Positions 53,870-63,927 of a DNA stretch of 64,000 nt are shown in pieces. The stretch comes from Schizochytrium sp. TIO01 (Eukaryota > Sar > Bigyra > Thraustochytrida > Thraustochytriidae): assembly GCA_004764695.1 (NCBI GenBank), contig SMSO01000032.1:7584668-7648667 (forward strand), in the 5' to 3' direction. Position 1 is the stretch's first letter, and every line of letters begins with the position of its first letter. The position numbers and the translations under genes are program-made. Under the pieces are notes generated by a model that was given only the letters and a program-made list of their open reading frames with translations, was not told the DNA's origin and made no database searches.

Positions 53870-55179
53870 ACTTTGCACATCATTGCCGAAAGCTAACAAA
53901 ATTTTACAATGTAGAAAAAAAATGATACCTCTGCAGCCAGCTAGGGAAGCAAAGCGTTTTGGTCCAACATGTTCAATAGCACTTGGACCTCATTTCACCA
54001 GCACCTTGATCACTAGTCAAACAAAACACGTTCTTGCTTCTATAAATCACTGCCTCAAATCGATCCTAAACCACATTCAGACACTTTAAAAATTAACCAT
54101 GCGATTGATTCCGACTTCCCTCGTGAAGACGTTGTTTACTTTGGAACTATCTCAATGCCGAACATAACAAATGTGCAATTCTTAGCACAACATTCCTTCA
54201 TACCTTCGTGCGGAAAGGTTTTGATTAATGTCAGCCAACATTTAATTACGATTATATGTTAAAACTACAGAAGAAAATGTGTTTAGATCGATATTGTATT
54301 CGTTATCAGCCTCTGATCTCTCGATGGCAAGCTCTCGCGATGGTTTTAGAGCCAGGGTGCAAAGTGCAAAGAGAAGTAGATAGCCTTCCTCGATGCAGTC
54401 CTCTTCCAAGCCTTTTTAATTTAATATAATATATCTCAAGTGGATTGCAAGGACTATTATTTTATAGATAGCTGAATGAGAGGTTAGCTACCCTTTCAAT
54501 TTTCAGTTGTTCAAAAATGATAACATCGTACTTACTGTACCGAATGGTAAAATCACAATGAATAGTGCTAAAAGATACTTAATGTTGACTGTAAAGATGA
54601 AGGCAGGGATCTCGATGAAGGCTTTAAGAGGGCTGATCTTCAAGAGTTAGTGAACTGCTGTCCTAGAGAATGAATTCCAGGGCAGACGGATTCATGTAGT
54701 AATTAAGGAGGCCAAGACATTCTTGAATAGTGTTAGAGATGTTTGATGAGGTTAGGTTAATTCATCCTCAGCTATCGATTCAACTTACACCATAATTGGA
54801 TCTAGGAAATAGGTAGTCACACGTTTGGCTCTTGACTCTGGCAGCCACACGAATCTGGTTCCCTACTCCTGCTCTATTGTAAGCCCTATGCCTGCGAGGG
54901 TTTTGCAAAGGGACGCCAAGAACTTTAGCAATGTCTTGTCCACTAGTTCCTCCGATTGGAGATCTCAGCAATAGGACGCTCGTCAAATGTCCCGAATACA
55001 CTGAAACATTCAATGTAGGTTAAATAAGAGACTGTGATTCGTTTGGGGAATTCAAGACAAGCAGAGCCAACAAACCCAATAGGTGAGCATTCTCAAACCG
55101 AGCTCAGTGCTACGAAATGACTATTTCTGAGGTCAAGAACCTGAAACTTGAGATACACGGAAAGCGCGCAGCTATCTAG
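53870..55179. other. Gene-poor region downstream of the GNAT gene and beyond the Fanzor remnant
   Basis: No complete gene. On the minus strand 54780-55013 is an open fragment with a helix-turn-helix-like stretch (SGQDIAKVLGVPLQNPRRH), without a usable ATG. It lies on the 3' side of the Fanzor remnant and could belong to the same decayed element, or be chance. Confidence 0.4.
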
Positions 55180-55750
55180 CTACTTAAGGGGCCAATGAAT
55201 AGCATAGAATTGTATCGGGTTATAACGCCTAGAGATTAACCTATAGAATTGTACAAACCTTGCATATCCTATGATGACGTTAGGCTTAGGCCCAATCGCT
55301 GGTTTAAAACTGACCTGCGACTCAAAGACAATCCTCAAATCATGTCCTTGGTAGCGCAAAAGGATGCCTCTGGCGGCGTGGATATCACGATCGGCTACGC
55401 GTGTGCATTTTTAAGGGGCATTTGAAAACTCTGGATGTTCCGAGCTTGTCGTAGATGCTTCTACATTCATTGCATGGTTCTGAATGCTGTGCAATCCTCT
55501 CGACAAACAACCAGTTTATACCACTGGCATGGGAAAAGCTCGGCTTTGTGAATGCGCGCTTGTCCGAGCAAAATGACACAGCGTTCGAGCTGTGTTGCTT
55601 TTGATCCATCCTGATAACTTGTTGGGGTTTCAAATTTAGGCAAAAGGATGACACCGTAGTTTTAACAGAGCCAAAGTGCAAGCTTGCGGCGAACCTCGGT
55701 TGTCCAGTAGGATGCGCAAGCCTGGCCTTTTGAGATTGACCACTCCACCG
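55180..55750 (-). pseudogene. Decayed Fanzor (eukaryotic TnpB-like RNA-guided nuclease), C-terminal half
   Basis: Read on the minus strand, pieces in three frames line up in the order and spacing of the Fanzor/TnpB C-terminal half. LRILLDN, then RRKLALWLC, leads to NYGVILLPKFET (RuvC-II with its Glu). QARIHKAELF and the end of RuvC come next. The zinc-ribbon motif PCNECRSIYDKLGTSRVFKC is followed by VADRDIHAARGILLR, the DRDxHAAR signature of RuvC-III. The frame is broken by a TAA at 55664-55662 and by single-base shifts near 55698, 55482 and in the A run 55408-55412. It therefore cannot encode a working protein. The N-terminal half with RuvC-I is not identifiable; sequence upstream to about 56090 is unassigned. 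By family these nucleases are carried by transposable elements and use a guide RNA encoded at the 3' end. This copy is an inactive relic. Confidence 0.75.
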
Positions 55751-58684
55751 ATGTCTTTGTAGACGGCGGGGGTGTCTGGATAGGCCCGCAGAAGGTCACC
55801 AATCTGGCATTGAAATTTCTCTCTTTGCTTGGCGGAGGGCGCTATGGCGTAGTAGATAATAATGGTATGGTCAGTCCCGCGTTGCTCGCAGCCATAGGTG
55901 CGCTAAACATTGTCACTTGCGTATTGGCGGTGGGGAAGCGCCCAAAGGCCACTTGCTGAGACGCCAAACTTCTGGTTAAAGGACTTTGTTGGCTTCTACG
56001 GTATGTTTGCTTCACTTGTAGTGTTTTGGCGGTTCCTTGGCCATTCCATTTTCTTACCTATCCCCTCCACTTCTAACAAAGACCGACATAATTAGTATAA
56101 TATATCATTTAGGCCTATCATGATATGGAATGCTATACAAGATAAATTTTTATAGGTACCGTGATGTTAATTTAATCTCACCAATTATGATTGGTACCAA
56201 TCGTACAGTGCATATATTGCAACATGTTACATCTAATATCGTGAATTGGCTTATGACGTGCCCTTTCTCTTCAAGCCTTTCTACTTTTCAGGTTTCTGAA
56301 ATATTTTAAAGATAGCTGACGAGACAGTACTTCTTTTTCTTTTCTTTTTTTTCCTAGTGAAATTAACTTTAAAATTAACTTTTGAAAATTACCATTCTTT
56401 TAAATATTTAGTCAATTTTTGATATATTTTTATTTTTAGTAAAAATACAAAATGTTTTTAATTTGTTGTTTTTTAGCCTATGTGATAATAAATAATAGGT
56501 AGGTAGGTATCTCAATTATTAAGGTAGGAGCAATGGTGTAGTAATCTACGGATGTTGTGTCTCATCATTCGATATTTTGGATAAAGGGGGGTCAATCGTT
56601 TTGCAACGACCTTACTTACTTTGGACCTGCAAGGAAACCTTTCACAATAATAGTAAGCTGTATTGCAAGTTGCAAAGGACTCAACAATGCACCCAAGTAA
56701 TTAATGCTCAAGTGCTTAAATTGCGCAGCATGAACGCTTTGGCTGGGTGCCCTAACGCCTCTATTATGTTCTAAGAGATCTTTCAAGCGAGCTGGACTTT
56801 TATAGGCAGTTTAAGAATAAGATCAGATTCTGCAGTCGCGGGATTGTGGTCCGCAATGGTTGTGGCGAAAAGACTGGTCACCATGGAGGGCGAGGCATCG
56901 GGTCAAACCTATGCTCAGCACACAAAGATCAGCAGCAGGTAATTGGCTCGAATTGACCACACATTATCCAGAGCCTTTGCAAATATGTTGATCGTCCTGT
57001 GGACCAGCATTTTTCGACTCCGCACAAGATTGCAAGAACCCGTTCTTGCACCATTCATTCGAAAATCTTGGCAGCCTGAAACTTCCACCAAGTCCTTTTG
57101 CAGCAAGAAGTTCCCATGATGAAAAGACATGCCTTAGCAATGATTGGCGCCTTGGGCTGCTTTGACTCACGAAGCACTTTCTGCGTCATCGATTCATGAA
57201 TCAGGTCCTTCTTTGACCAAGGAAATCAACTCATTGTTCATAAAACTGGCAGAATAGGAGGCAAACGGCGATACTGCGCCGCGTGCAACAAGAAGTTAAA
57301 AGTTCAGAAGAAACGAAAATGCAAAGCATTGAAGCTGCGTCAGCTTGGTAGCAGAAGGTGCACCTCTCTTATCCAGAATAGGAATATACCGCTGCCACGT
57401 TGAATTTACCCCGGACTGTTTCAACGTACGGTTGATTCTTTATCCAAACAAAGAAAAAAAAAAGAAGGAAAAAAAAGAAGAAAGGCGACGAACGTTTCGA
57501 ATACCAACAAAAAAACATGCTCGAGAAGATCAGCACTGTTTGGCGAGAATGTAATTTACGAACATTGACGCAGTGCCCGAAGAACACGCTTAGCAAACAA
57601 GAGGCAACTATGTATTGCTTGTGGTTGGTAAGAGATAAAAGATATCAAATTGGAAGCCTCCAAAGAATATCCATCCATCTCCTGAACTGACATCAATGCC
57701 AAGCTTGTCGACGCTGCTTTGCAGATCGTTTGCAGATCTTCATGATTAGCTTATATGTACGTTTATACTTCCAAAAGTGCTTCTCTTTAGACCTCTATGA
57801 TGTAGGAAAGGATACTCTCAAAAAACAATTTTTTTTTTTTAAAAATGATAGCTTATTGACGACTACAGTGCCTCGGCAAAGTGTCGGCTATTCTTGATCG
57901 ATGTACATCCTTTATCTCTATAAGCTCGGGTATCTTGAGCTCCTCTCCGTTTATCGTAATATTTGAGGGAAGTGTTGTCCTTTTTATCCTCCCATTCTTA
58001 CGCTGATGATATAAGTTCTAACTTTTTTTTTCAACATACGGGAAAAGAACTCGAAACGATAATCTTCGCATGAGAACCAAGAGCTGAATTTGTAAGGCAA
58101 CCAATTGAGCGAAATTTCGTTCTCGTTCAAAGCGTTAATGCCAGTGCTCGATCTAGCACTCAGAGAGCACTCACGAATTCTACACTTATTCCACTGTGTG
58201 CGCATTCGCTCGAGCCAGTCCTTGCGAGCAAACCCGTGCTACCGTTCTTTCCATTGAGGTAGTCACATACTTGTAATTTTTTCCGCCCTGGCTAGGCAGT
58301 GTGACTATGACGAACGAATATATGTGTCCCCAAGATTAGCACATAGTGAGGCTAGGTAGCATCTAGTTCGTGTCTTTCAAAAGCAGCGGTAGATAGAGGG
58401 TGAAATATAGCAAGGAGTTGATTAGTTATGCGTTTGTGAATAGGAATGTGATTTTTTGCATACTAACTCGTGTACAATTCTAACAACTTTTCGTTTCAGC
58501 TCTATAGCAGAAGCAGGAATTGTGGAGGGACTTTTGAGCAAAAAATAAATTAAATGGTGCCTGGCCAAGTACCGAAGTCAAGTACTAACTAGCTCAGAGC
58601 TCCTTCTCCCTTTTCAAAGAGCGGCAAATATGAAATGTAGACGACGTTACCAAAGTTTGGTAGCTAGTTTGCTTTCTCTGCAGC
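55751..58684. other. Gene-poor region with degraded element fragments
   Basis: Nearly 3 kb without an intact gene. 55751-56090 is GC-richer and open on both strands in register. 56150-56520 is very AT-rich. 56800-57370 contains broken protein-like segments, including a plus-strand Lys/Cys-rich stretch (KRRYCAACNKKLKVQKKRKC, about 57263-57322). A purine-rich run spans 57448-57486. It reads as transposon debris; the families other than Fanzor are not certain. Confidence 0.4.
57448..57486. repeat. Purine-rich low-complexity tract
   Basis: An A-rich GA run (AAAAAAAAGAAGG-like) with no unit longer than a few bases. Confidence 0.8.
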
Positions 58685-60436
58685 ATGACGCCGTATTCCA
58701 GATCCGGCGCAACTCAACAGCCAAATGGCATTGGGCATCTGCCAGAACAAAATGAGTTATGTAATGATGCAATTCTCAAACGTTTTGGACAATGGGAAAG
58801 TTATGATTTATATCCGTCATATATGTCCCCATTAGGATGGGGTTTAGGAATAAGTTTATGCGCCATTGTAGTGATTGCAGTCGCCCTAATGCTTCCACGC
58901 AGACATCTTTACCCGTTGTGTCTCTCCTCACCGGTACTCGCTACTGCACAAGGTGTCGGTATCTTGTTTTTGTGCGTTGTGGTTTGTTTCCGTGACGCGA
59001 ACCTACGCAGGGATTTTAGTTGTGATGTTACCCTCTGGGGGAAAACTTTGTCTTTTCCACTTATAATTGGCTCTCAAATCGCAATGCTGTCTCAAATGCA
59101 CAATCGAGTGCTTCTAGCAGAGGAAATGCAAAAGTTTTCCGTCACAGAAGATGATATTGCTTTTGACGAGCTTATTCGTAGCGTTCGTAGGGCTGGTCGA
59201 TGGAATGAGGTCCGAGTCATTCTCATTATAATGATCGTACCTCTAGCAGTTGCGATTGCTGCATATCATAAAGACTATTATGGGAACGGTTGTATTGGCT
59301 GTCAGCGAGAGTTAGAGGGTGATCTAATTTTTGCTTGTTTTGCTTTCCTTGGACTTGGAGCCTCTGTGATATTAGTATATTGTCTTCGTCGCTACGAAGA
59401 CCCTTTAAGGTTGCGTCAAAAATGTCAGCGAGTCCTACTTGTTTTCATATTTGCTACAATCTCGTTTATAATTCTGAGCAATCTTGATCCGGGACACTAT
59501 GAAGACCATGGCTACGTGAACTATTCTTGGATTATTGTTGCTGGCGCAATGTATGCGTTTACAGCGAACTGTCTCTGGCCTCTCTTTTTAACGTTTTATG
59601 ATCCACTCCAGGCAAAATTATATCGCAGACGTCATCGCCAGCACCATTGTAAAATGGCACGGCGTTTTCAGGTAGTTGACCGTTTACGAACGAATGCAAT
59701 TACTTCATTAGCCGCATCTTCAGGGTTGAAGTCAAATGCTAATAGCACAGTGCCCTCTGAGCAAGATGATCTAAGTCTTGGGGAAGTTCTCCAAATCCGA
59801 AACGGATTGCAGGCATTTCAGCGTCATCTCGCACAAGAGTTTAACATTGAAAACATTCTTTTTTGGCGTGCAGCACAAGAATGGCGTGATATGTATTATC
59901 GTTCACCTACCATCCAGTCTCGTGAAATTGTTGCACAAAAGATTTATGCAGCATTTATTCCTCATCGAGCGCCAATGCAGGTCAACCTTTCTTGTCACCA
60001 CGTGCAGTCCTTGGCTGCAATCTTTGAAACAAGAGACTCGTGTAATTGTTCTCCTAAACCCATTACTGTGTTTGACGAAGCCATCTCTGCTGTGTTTCAG
60101 TTAATGCAGTCAGATAGCTTCCAGAGATTTAAATTCACGGATGCATACTTGAACTTGAACTCGAGACGCCATAGTGTAGTCTCGCGTTCACGAAAAATTA
60201 GTCTCACCACAAAATCAGCTTCGCATCAGCAGGGTTACTGTCGGCGAAATGAGCATCTGGAGATTGAGCAAGAGCAAGGATACGACGCAAACAACCCCCA
60301 ACAGAGAGCGCAAATGCCTTGTCCCAGAAATCCAGTGGAACCTCAACAGGATACGGACTATCCACATGAAGATGAAGATAATCGTACCACTATTATCGGT
60401 GGCCAAACAGGAAAACCACGAATGAGCATCGTTTAA
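58685..60436 (+). CDS. Seven-transmembrane RGS protein
   Basis: The 583-aa protein starts at ATG 58685. Seven hydrophobic segments are visible between about residues 50 and 305 (for example WGLGISLCAIVVIAVALML, ILIIMIVPLAVAIAAY, LLVFIFATISFIILSNL). A conserved Cys-x2-Cys loop (GCIGCQRE) lies before segment 5. After a basic linker the RGS domain runs from about 365 to 490: LGEVLQIRNGLQAFQRHL, then EFNIENILFWRAAQEW, later FDEAISAVFQLMQSDSFQRF. These are the conserved helices that contact G-alpha. By family, 7TM-RGS proteins such as plant RGS1 couple a membrane sensor to GTPase acceleration of a G-alpha subunit. The Ser/Gln-rich C-terminal 90 residues are disordered. The ligand is unknown. Confidence 0.88.
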   Translation: MTPYSRSGATQQPNGIGHLPEQNELCNDAILKRFGQWESYDLYPSYMSPLGWGLGISLCAIVVIAVALMLPRRHLYPLCLSSPVLATAQGVGILFLCVVVCFRDANLRRDFSCDVTLWGKTLSFPLIIGSQIAMLSQMHNRVLLAEEMQKFSVTEDDIAFDELIRSVRRAGRWNEVRVILIIMIVPLAVAIAAYHKDYYGNGCIGCQRELEGDLIFACFAFLGLGASVILVYCLRRYEDPLRLRQKCQRVLLVFIFATISFIILSNLDPGHYEDHGYVNYSWIIVAGAMYAFTANCLWPLFLTFYDPLQAKLYRRRHRQHHCKMARRFQVVDRLRTNAITSLAASSGLKSNANSTVPSEQDDLSLGEVLQIRNGLQAFQRHLAQEFNIENILFWRAAQEWRDMYYRSPTIQSREIVAQKIYAAFIPHRAPMQVNLSCHHVQSLAAIFETRDSCNCSPKPITVFDEAISAVFQLMQSDSFQRFKFTDAYLNLNSRRHSVVSRSRKISLTTKSASHQQGYCRRNEHLEIEQEQGYDANNPQQRAQMPCPRNPVEPQQDTDYPHEDEDNRTTIIGGQTGKPRMSIV

Positions 60437-60936
60437 ATGCTGCTAAAAAATGAATATACATACGGCATCTGACTGTTTGTATATGTTAATAAAAATGAGG
60501 GTTGAGTCCTCAAAATTTGACCATGTAGATGTTCTGAAAATGCCCAATCTTTATAAATATTGTTTAATGATCTTGAATTATTTGAGAAAATGTTCAAAAT
60601 AGATGATCGGGGGAGTATGTACTGCATTTATTTGATGAATTTTGTGGCGAGGAGAAATCTAGATTTCCCAGTATCGCTGTAAGTAGTTAGCAAGAAGCAA
60701 TTTACAAGAATCTTTCCATTCTGTTACCCTGGTTGTAGAATATTTGCAACTATTAGAAAGGCGCTCGATTACAAGTGTTAAATTTCAGGAGTATGAATTA
60801 ATCTCAAATTCCTTGCAAAGAAAATGAATCAATCAGCCGCATTATTCCGCATATGTAGGTATTCACCTGATCAGAAGAACCTGATCAGCAAAACTGTAAT
60901 TAGCTTAGTGCTGAAAGCAGAATGCTATCACGAGAC
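60437..60936. other. Convergent intergenic region
   Basis: 500 bp of AT-rich sequence between the ends of the 7TM-RGS gene and the UFC1 gene, including both 3' UTRs. No gene seen. Confidence 0.5.
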
Positions 60937-61804
60937 CTAAACGGGGGTAATAAAACCATTCTGCACAAGGTTAGGTACCTCTGCTGCAAGCCAAGGTCCT
61001 AGTCCTAATGCCAAAGCATGTGCAACACCAAATTTTGGTGAATTCTTTGACCACAATGGATTGAAGTGTACATCGAGACAAATTTTTCCACCGTGGTACA
61101 TCTTAATAGTTTTGCGATCCAGCTCTGGAATTTTAATCTCTGGGGGGGTCAAGGGATAGCCTACTGGAAGATCAATACTTACATCAAATTGATACCGCAA
61201 GTTCTCATGATAATGCCAGCACTTACCTTCCCAGCGTGTCCCCTCTAGATTAGCTTTTAGGGAAAACCAGTCGCTATCTCGCTCTTTATTCACATTGACA
61301 TACTGAATGAGGCACATGTACTCCTCTTTAAGCCTCTGCTTCCAAGCCTCACCATCAGCAGGACCCGCTCTAGTCTTGATCAGTGGCAACTTGCGAACTG
61401 TAGTAACAAACCGCCAGATCGAACCACAACATGCGACCCAGTAAGACATATGGCGATTTTCATAATACATGTCCAATGCAAAGAAATGAAGATGATATGG
61501 TCAAAGCATTTATTGTAAAGTATAAGGTATAGCACAAAGGTATACCAAACGAAGTTTTAATATAACATCGCATTTTGATGCATGTATCTAAAGTCAGCTT
61601 TCCCATAAACTCATTCCAATTGCATTATTGTGCCTTTGCTTACGTACCTGTTTGCTTCGTGTTTTCGTCAAATGCAACCGACTTTTTTGCTTGCTCCTGT
61701 GTACCGTCGCCGTCTTCGCCGCTTGCAATCGCCTCCAGTGCCGATGTCATCCCTTGAGCCGTCACATTTGCAGTATTACTACTACCTTCAGCGTCGCTCT
61801 GCAT
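60937..61804 (-). CDS. UFC1: UFM1-conjugating enzyme (E2), one intron
   Basis: The conserved core is in exon 2 (61397-60937). Exon 1 (61804-61648) is joined across a 250-bp intron with donor CAG|GTACGT and acceptor TTACTACAG. Splicing links FDENTKQT to [13 protein letters not shown] in frame and gives 205 aa; an in-frame stop precedes the ATG at 61804. Without the intron the frame has only a poor N terminus. The E2-like fold matches UFC1 along its length: [52 protein letters not shown], then [16 protein letters not shown]. The catalytic Cys is the one in GGKICL (about residue 159). By family it accepts UFM1 from UBA5 and passes it to substrates with UFL1, mainly at the ER. The N terminus carries about 35 more residues than human UFC1. 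Confidence 0.93.
61398..61647 (-). other. Spliceosomal intron (UFC1 gene)
   Basis: On the minus strand it begins GTACGTAAGC after CAG and ends TTTGTTACTACAG. It is AT-rich and phase 1. Both sites match the GT-AG consensus, and the join restores the conserved UFC1 N-terminal region. Confidence 0.85.
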
Positions 61805-62298
61805 TTGTTCTCCTGTACAAGCCTATACGTGGTAGGTAGCCCAGAGTCTCGCGGTCAGCGTCTTCAGTGAGTGCTGTACTATTATAGATATTGTGCCAGC
61901 CGCGACAGCTCTTTACTTCTGACACCAACTAGCTGTGAACGATTGTGCATCAAAATTAATATCTCTAACTAGCTATGATTATCTATTATCAGTGGTAAGC
62001 TTATTTTTTGTTTGTTCCCAGCGTAAGAATTCTTCAAAACCAGGCAAAGAAAGTCATTACATAATTGCTGTGACTGCCGTGGAAGGTGCTTTAGTTCGCA
62101 TACTTGTCTTGCATTGGTCGACCAAAAACTCAAAATATGACCCTGAAATCATCTGCAAAAAGCGACCTAGTGCCTACTTGTTGATTTGTTATGTGGGCTT
62201 GAACAAAATCAACAATTAGAACCGAATGTTGCACAAATGAATCAAAATCGATCACACTGCAAACCAAACTGTGATTGCATTGGTTAATTCTAGTTCTA
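61805..62298. other. Divergent promoter region
   Basis: 494 bp between the UFC1 start (minus) and the histidine-phosphatase start (plus). It carries both promoters. A short plus-strand frame at 61935-62219 has no protein-like composition. Confidence 0.45.
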
Positions 62299-63927
62299 AT
62301 GGATCCCGGTCAGGACCCGAGCGATATACAACACGAACTTGAGCGACGCGCAGTGGATGGCATCTTCATCTCACCTGGCTTCGAGGATCGTGAGGACGTG
62401 AAAGCACCCTCCGAGGCCGCTGACGCTCATCCTGGTGACGGGCATGAGGCTTTAAGCAACAGCCAGGAGCCCGGGAAACGTGAGGAGGGAAATCATGAAG
62501 ATCTTGAGGAAGGGTTTCCGGAGGTAACCGAGCATTTTAATTCCATTGCAGAAGGTGTTGCTGACAAAGATGGTCTTGAAGGTATTGAACTCTGGTTTGT
62601 TAGACATGGTGAAAGCACAAACAACCGTGTGGTACATGGCTGGGGAGGCCTCAAAGCCGTGTTATACCCCGTTCTTGTAGAGGCAGATCCATTACTCACA
62701 GACAAAGGGCTTGACATCGCCCGAGAAAATGGTTCTAGGTTAGTTTCTGCAGGCGTGAACTTTGATTTGGTGCTATGCTCCGCGCTAATGCGGACCATGG
62801 AAACCGCATACGAAATGTTCATCAAGACTGGCCTTACAGAGTCGTTCAAAGTTGCGCCCTTTGTGTCAGAGGTTCCGCTTACGTGGGGGGCGAGGGTCCC
62901 TGTCTCAGAAAATATTCCGTTTCCAAGAGCTAGACAAATCAAAGTGCTACGAGAGCGTCATGGTGATAATTTCATGAAGTGCGTAGATTGGTCTCTTGTG
63001 GGCGGGCCCCAAGGTGACAATCTGCAGTGTCTACCACCTGGTGGTGTTAGGTTTTTGCGTTGGCTGAATGAACAAAAAGAGGTACTCAAACTGGTTGATA
63101 AGCCCCGCCAAGCCGAGGTTGTTCGTATTGTGGTTGTTACACATTCACGATTTATGCGTAGAGGCCTGCTTCTCCGGAAAAAACCTGGTAATAGTGATGT
63201 TTGGAGGTCTACCATCGTGAATGGTTGCGATGGTAGCCTTGCAGTTTGCGATATACAGCCTTGGTATCGCTCTAGCGTTGAGCGCAAGAAAAAGAGAATC
63301 GATAGAAGGATTGATAAAAAACGAGTAAGAGCCCAGCGCAAGATCAATAAACTCAAATCTCATGTCTCAGAACTTCAAGACAAGCAAAAAAATATTGTAC
63401 AAAAGTTTGCTGCACGCTCGGAGGGATCAAACGTAGATGAAATTATAGAGACTGCAAAGGACGCTACAAAAGGCTCTCTTGATATTTCAGAAAACATGAT
63501 AGTTGGGGCTGCAAGCGAAGCGCTTGGTGATACCTGCAGCTCAAATACTGATATCCAATTAGCTAACCCAGACGGGGATCCTAACCTAAGCAACCATCTT
63601 ACAAATGGTTGTGAAAACAACATTAATACTACTAGTAGTAATAACAAGTGTACTAGTAGAAGTAGCAGCTGTTGCAGTGACTCAAATGCAGATAGCGATG
63701 AGGTTCTCTTCGAGGATCCAAAGAATAAACTATCTGAAAAGAATTTAAAGAAAATGTCCAAGGCTATGCGCAAACTTTCTAAAAAGAACAAGAGGCTTCA
63801 CCAAAAAGCCACCAAAATGAACAATAAAGCAAGCAACAAAATTAGTAAGCTTGAAGCGAAGAAGGAAAAACTAGACAACTGCAATGGTCGTATCAAGAAC
63901 CAGGAAGATTCTCTTTCGTTTACCTGA
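62299..63927 (+). CDS. Histidine phosphatase (phosphoglycerate mutase-like) protein with basic C-terminal tail
   Basis: The frame opens at 62275 on a non-ATG codon; the first ATG is 62299, giving 542 aa. Residues 1-90 are acidic and disordered. The histidine-phosphatase domain begins at about 95 with ELWFVRHGESTNN, whose RHG holds the phospho-accepting His near residue 102. SALMRTMETAYEMF supplies the conserved Arg. The second catalytic His is in VVVTHSRFMRRG near 280. The core is fused to a tail of more than 200 residues: Lys/Arg-rich coiled coil (KKKRIDRRIDKKRVRAQRKI), an Asn/Ser-rich stretch and another Lys-rich helix (LSKKNKRLHQKATKMNNK). By family the core removes or transfers phosphate through a phospho-His intermediate. 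The substrate is unknown, and the tail suggests binding to an acidic partner or nucleic acid. Confidence 0.85.
   Translation: MDPGQDPSDIQHELERRAVDGIFISPGFEDREDVKAPSEAADAHPGDGHEALSNSQEPGKREEGNHEDLEEGFPEVTEHFNSIAEGVADKDGLEGIELWFVRHGESTNNRVVHGWGGLKAVLYPVLVEADPLLTDKGLDIARENGSRLVSAGVNFDLVLCSALMRTMETAYEMFIKTGLTESFKVAPFVSEVPLTWGARVPVSENIPFPRARQIKVLRERHGDNFMKCVDWSLVGGPQGDNLQCLPPGGVRFLRWLNEQKEVLKLVDKPRQAEVVRIVVVTHSRFMRRGLLLRKKPGNSDVWRSTIVNGCDGSLAVCDIQPWYRSSVERKKKRIDRRIDKKRVRAQRKINKLKSHVSELQDKQKNIVQKFAARSEGSNVDEIIETAKDATKGSLDISENMIVGAASEALGDTCSSNTDIQLANPDGDPNLSNHLTNGCENNINTTSSNNKCTSRSSSCCSDSNADSDEVLFEDPKNKLSEKNLKKMSKAMRKLSKKNKRLHQKATKMNNKASNKISKLEAKKEKLDNCNGRIKNQEDSLSFT

Noticed and set aside
55590-55920. 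Plus-strand frame antisense to the Fanzor upstream block
   Set aside because: It is in register with the minus-strand frame and has stops at both ends. The clear Fanzor motifs are on the minus strand, so the plus reading is more likely a shadow.
57345-57554. Plus-strand 69-aa frame
   Set aside because: It is dominated by a Lys/Glu run from the purine-rich tract, i.e. low complexity.
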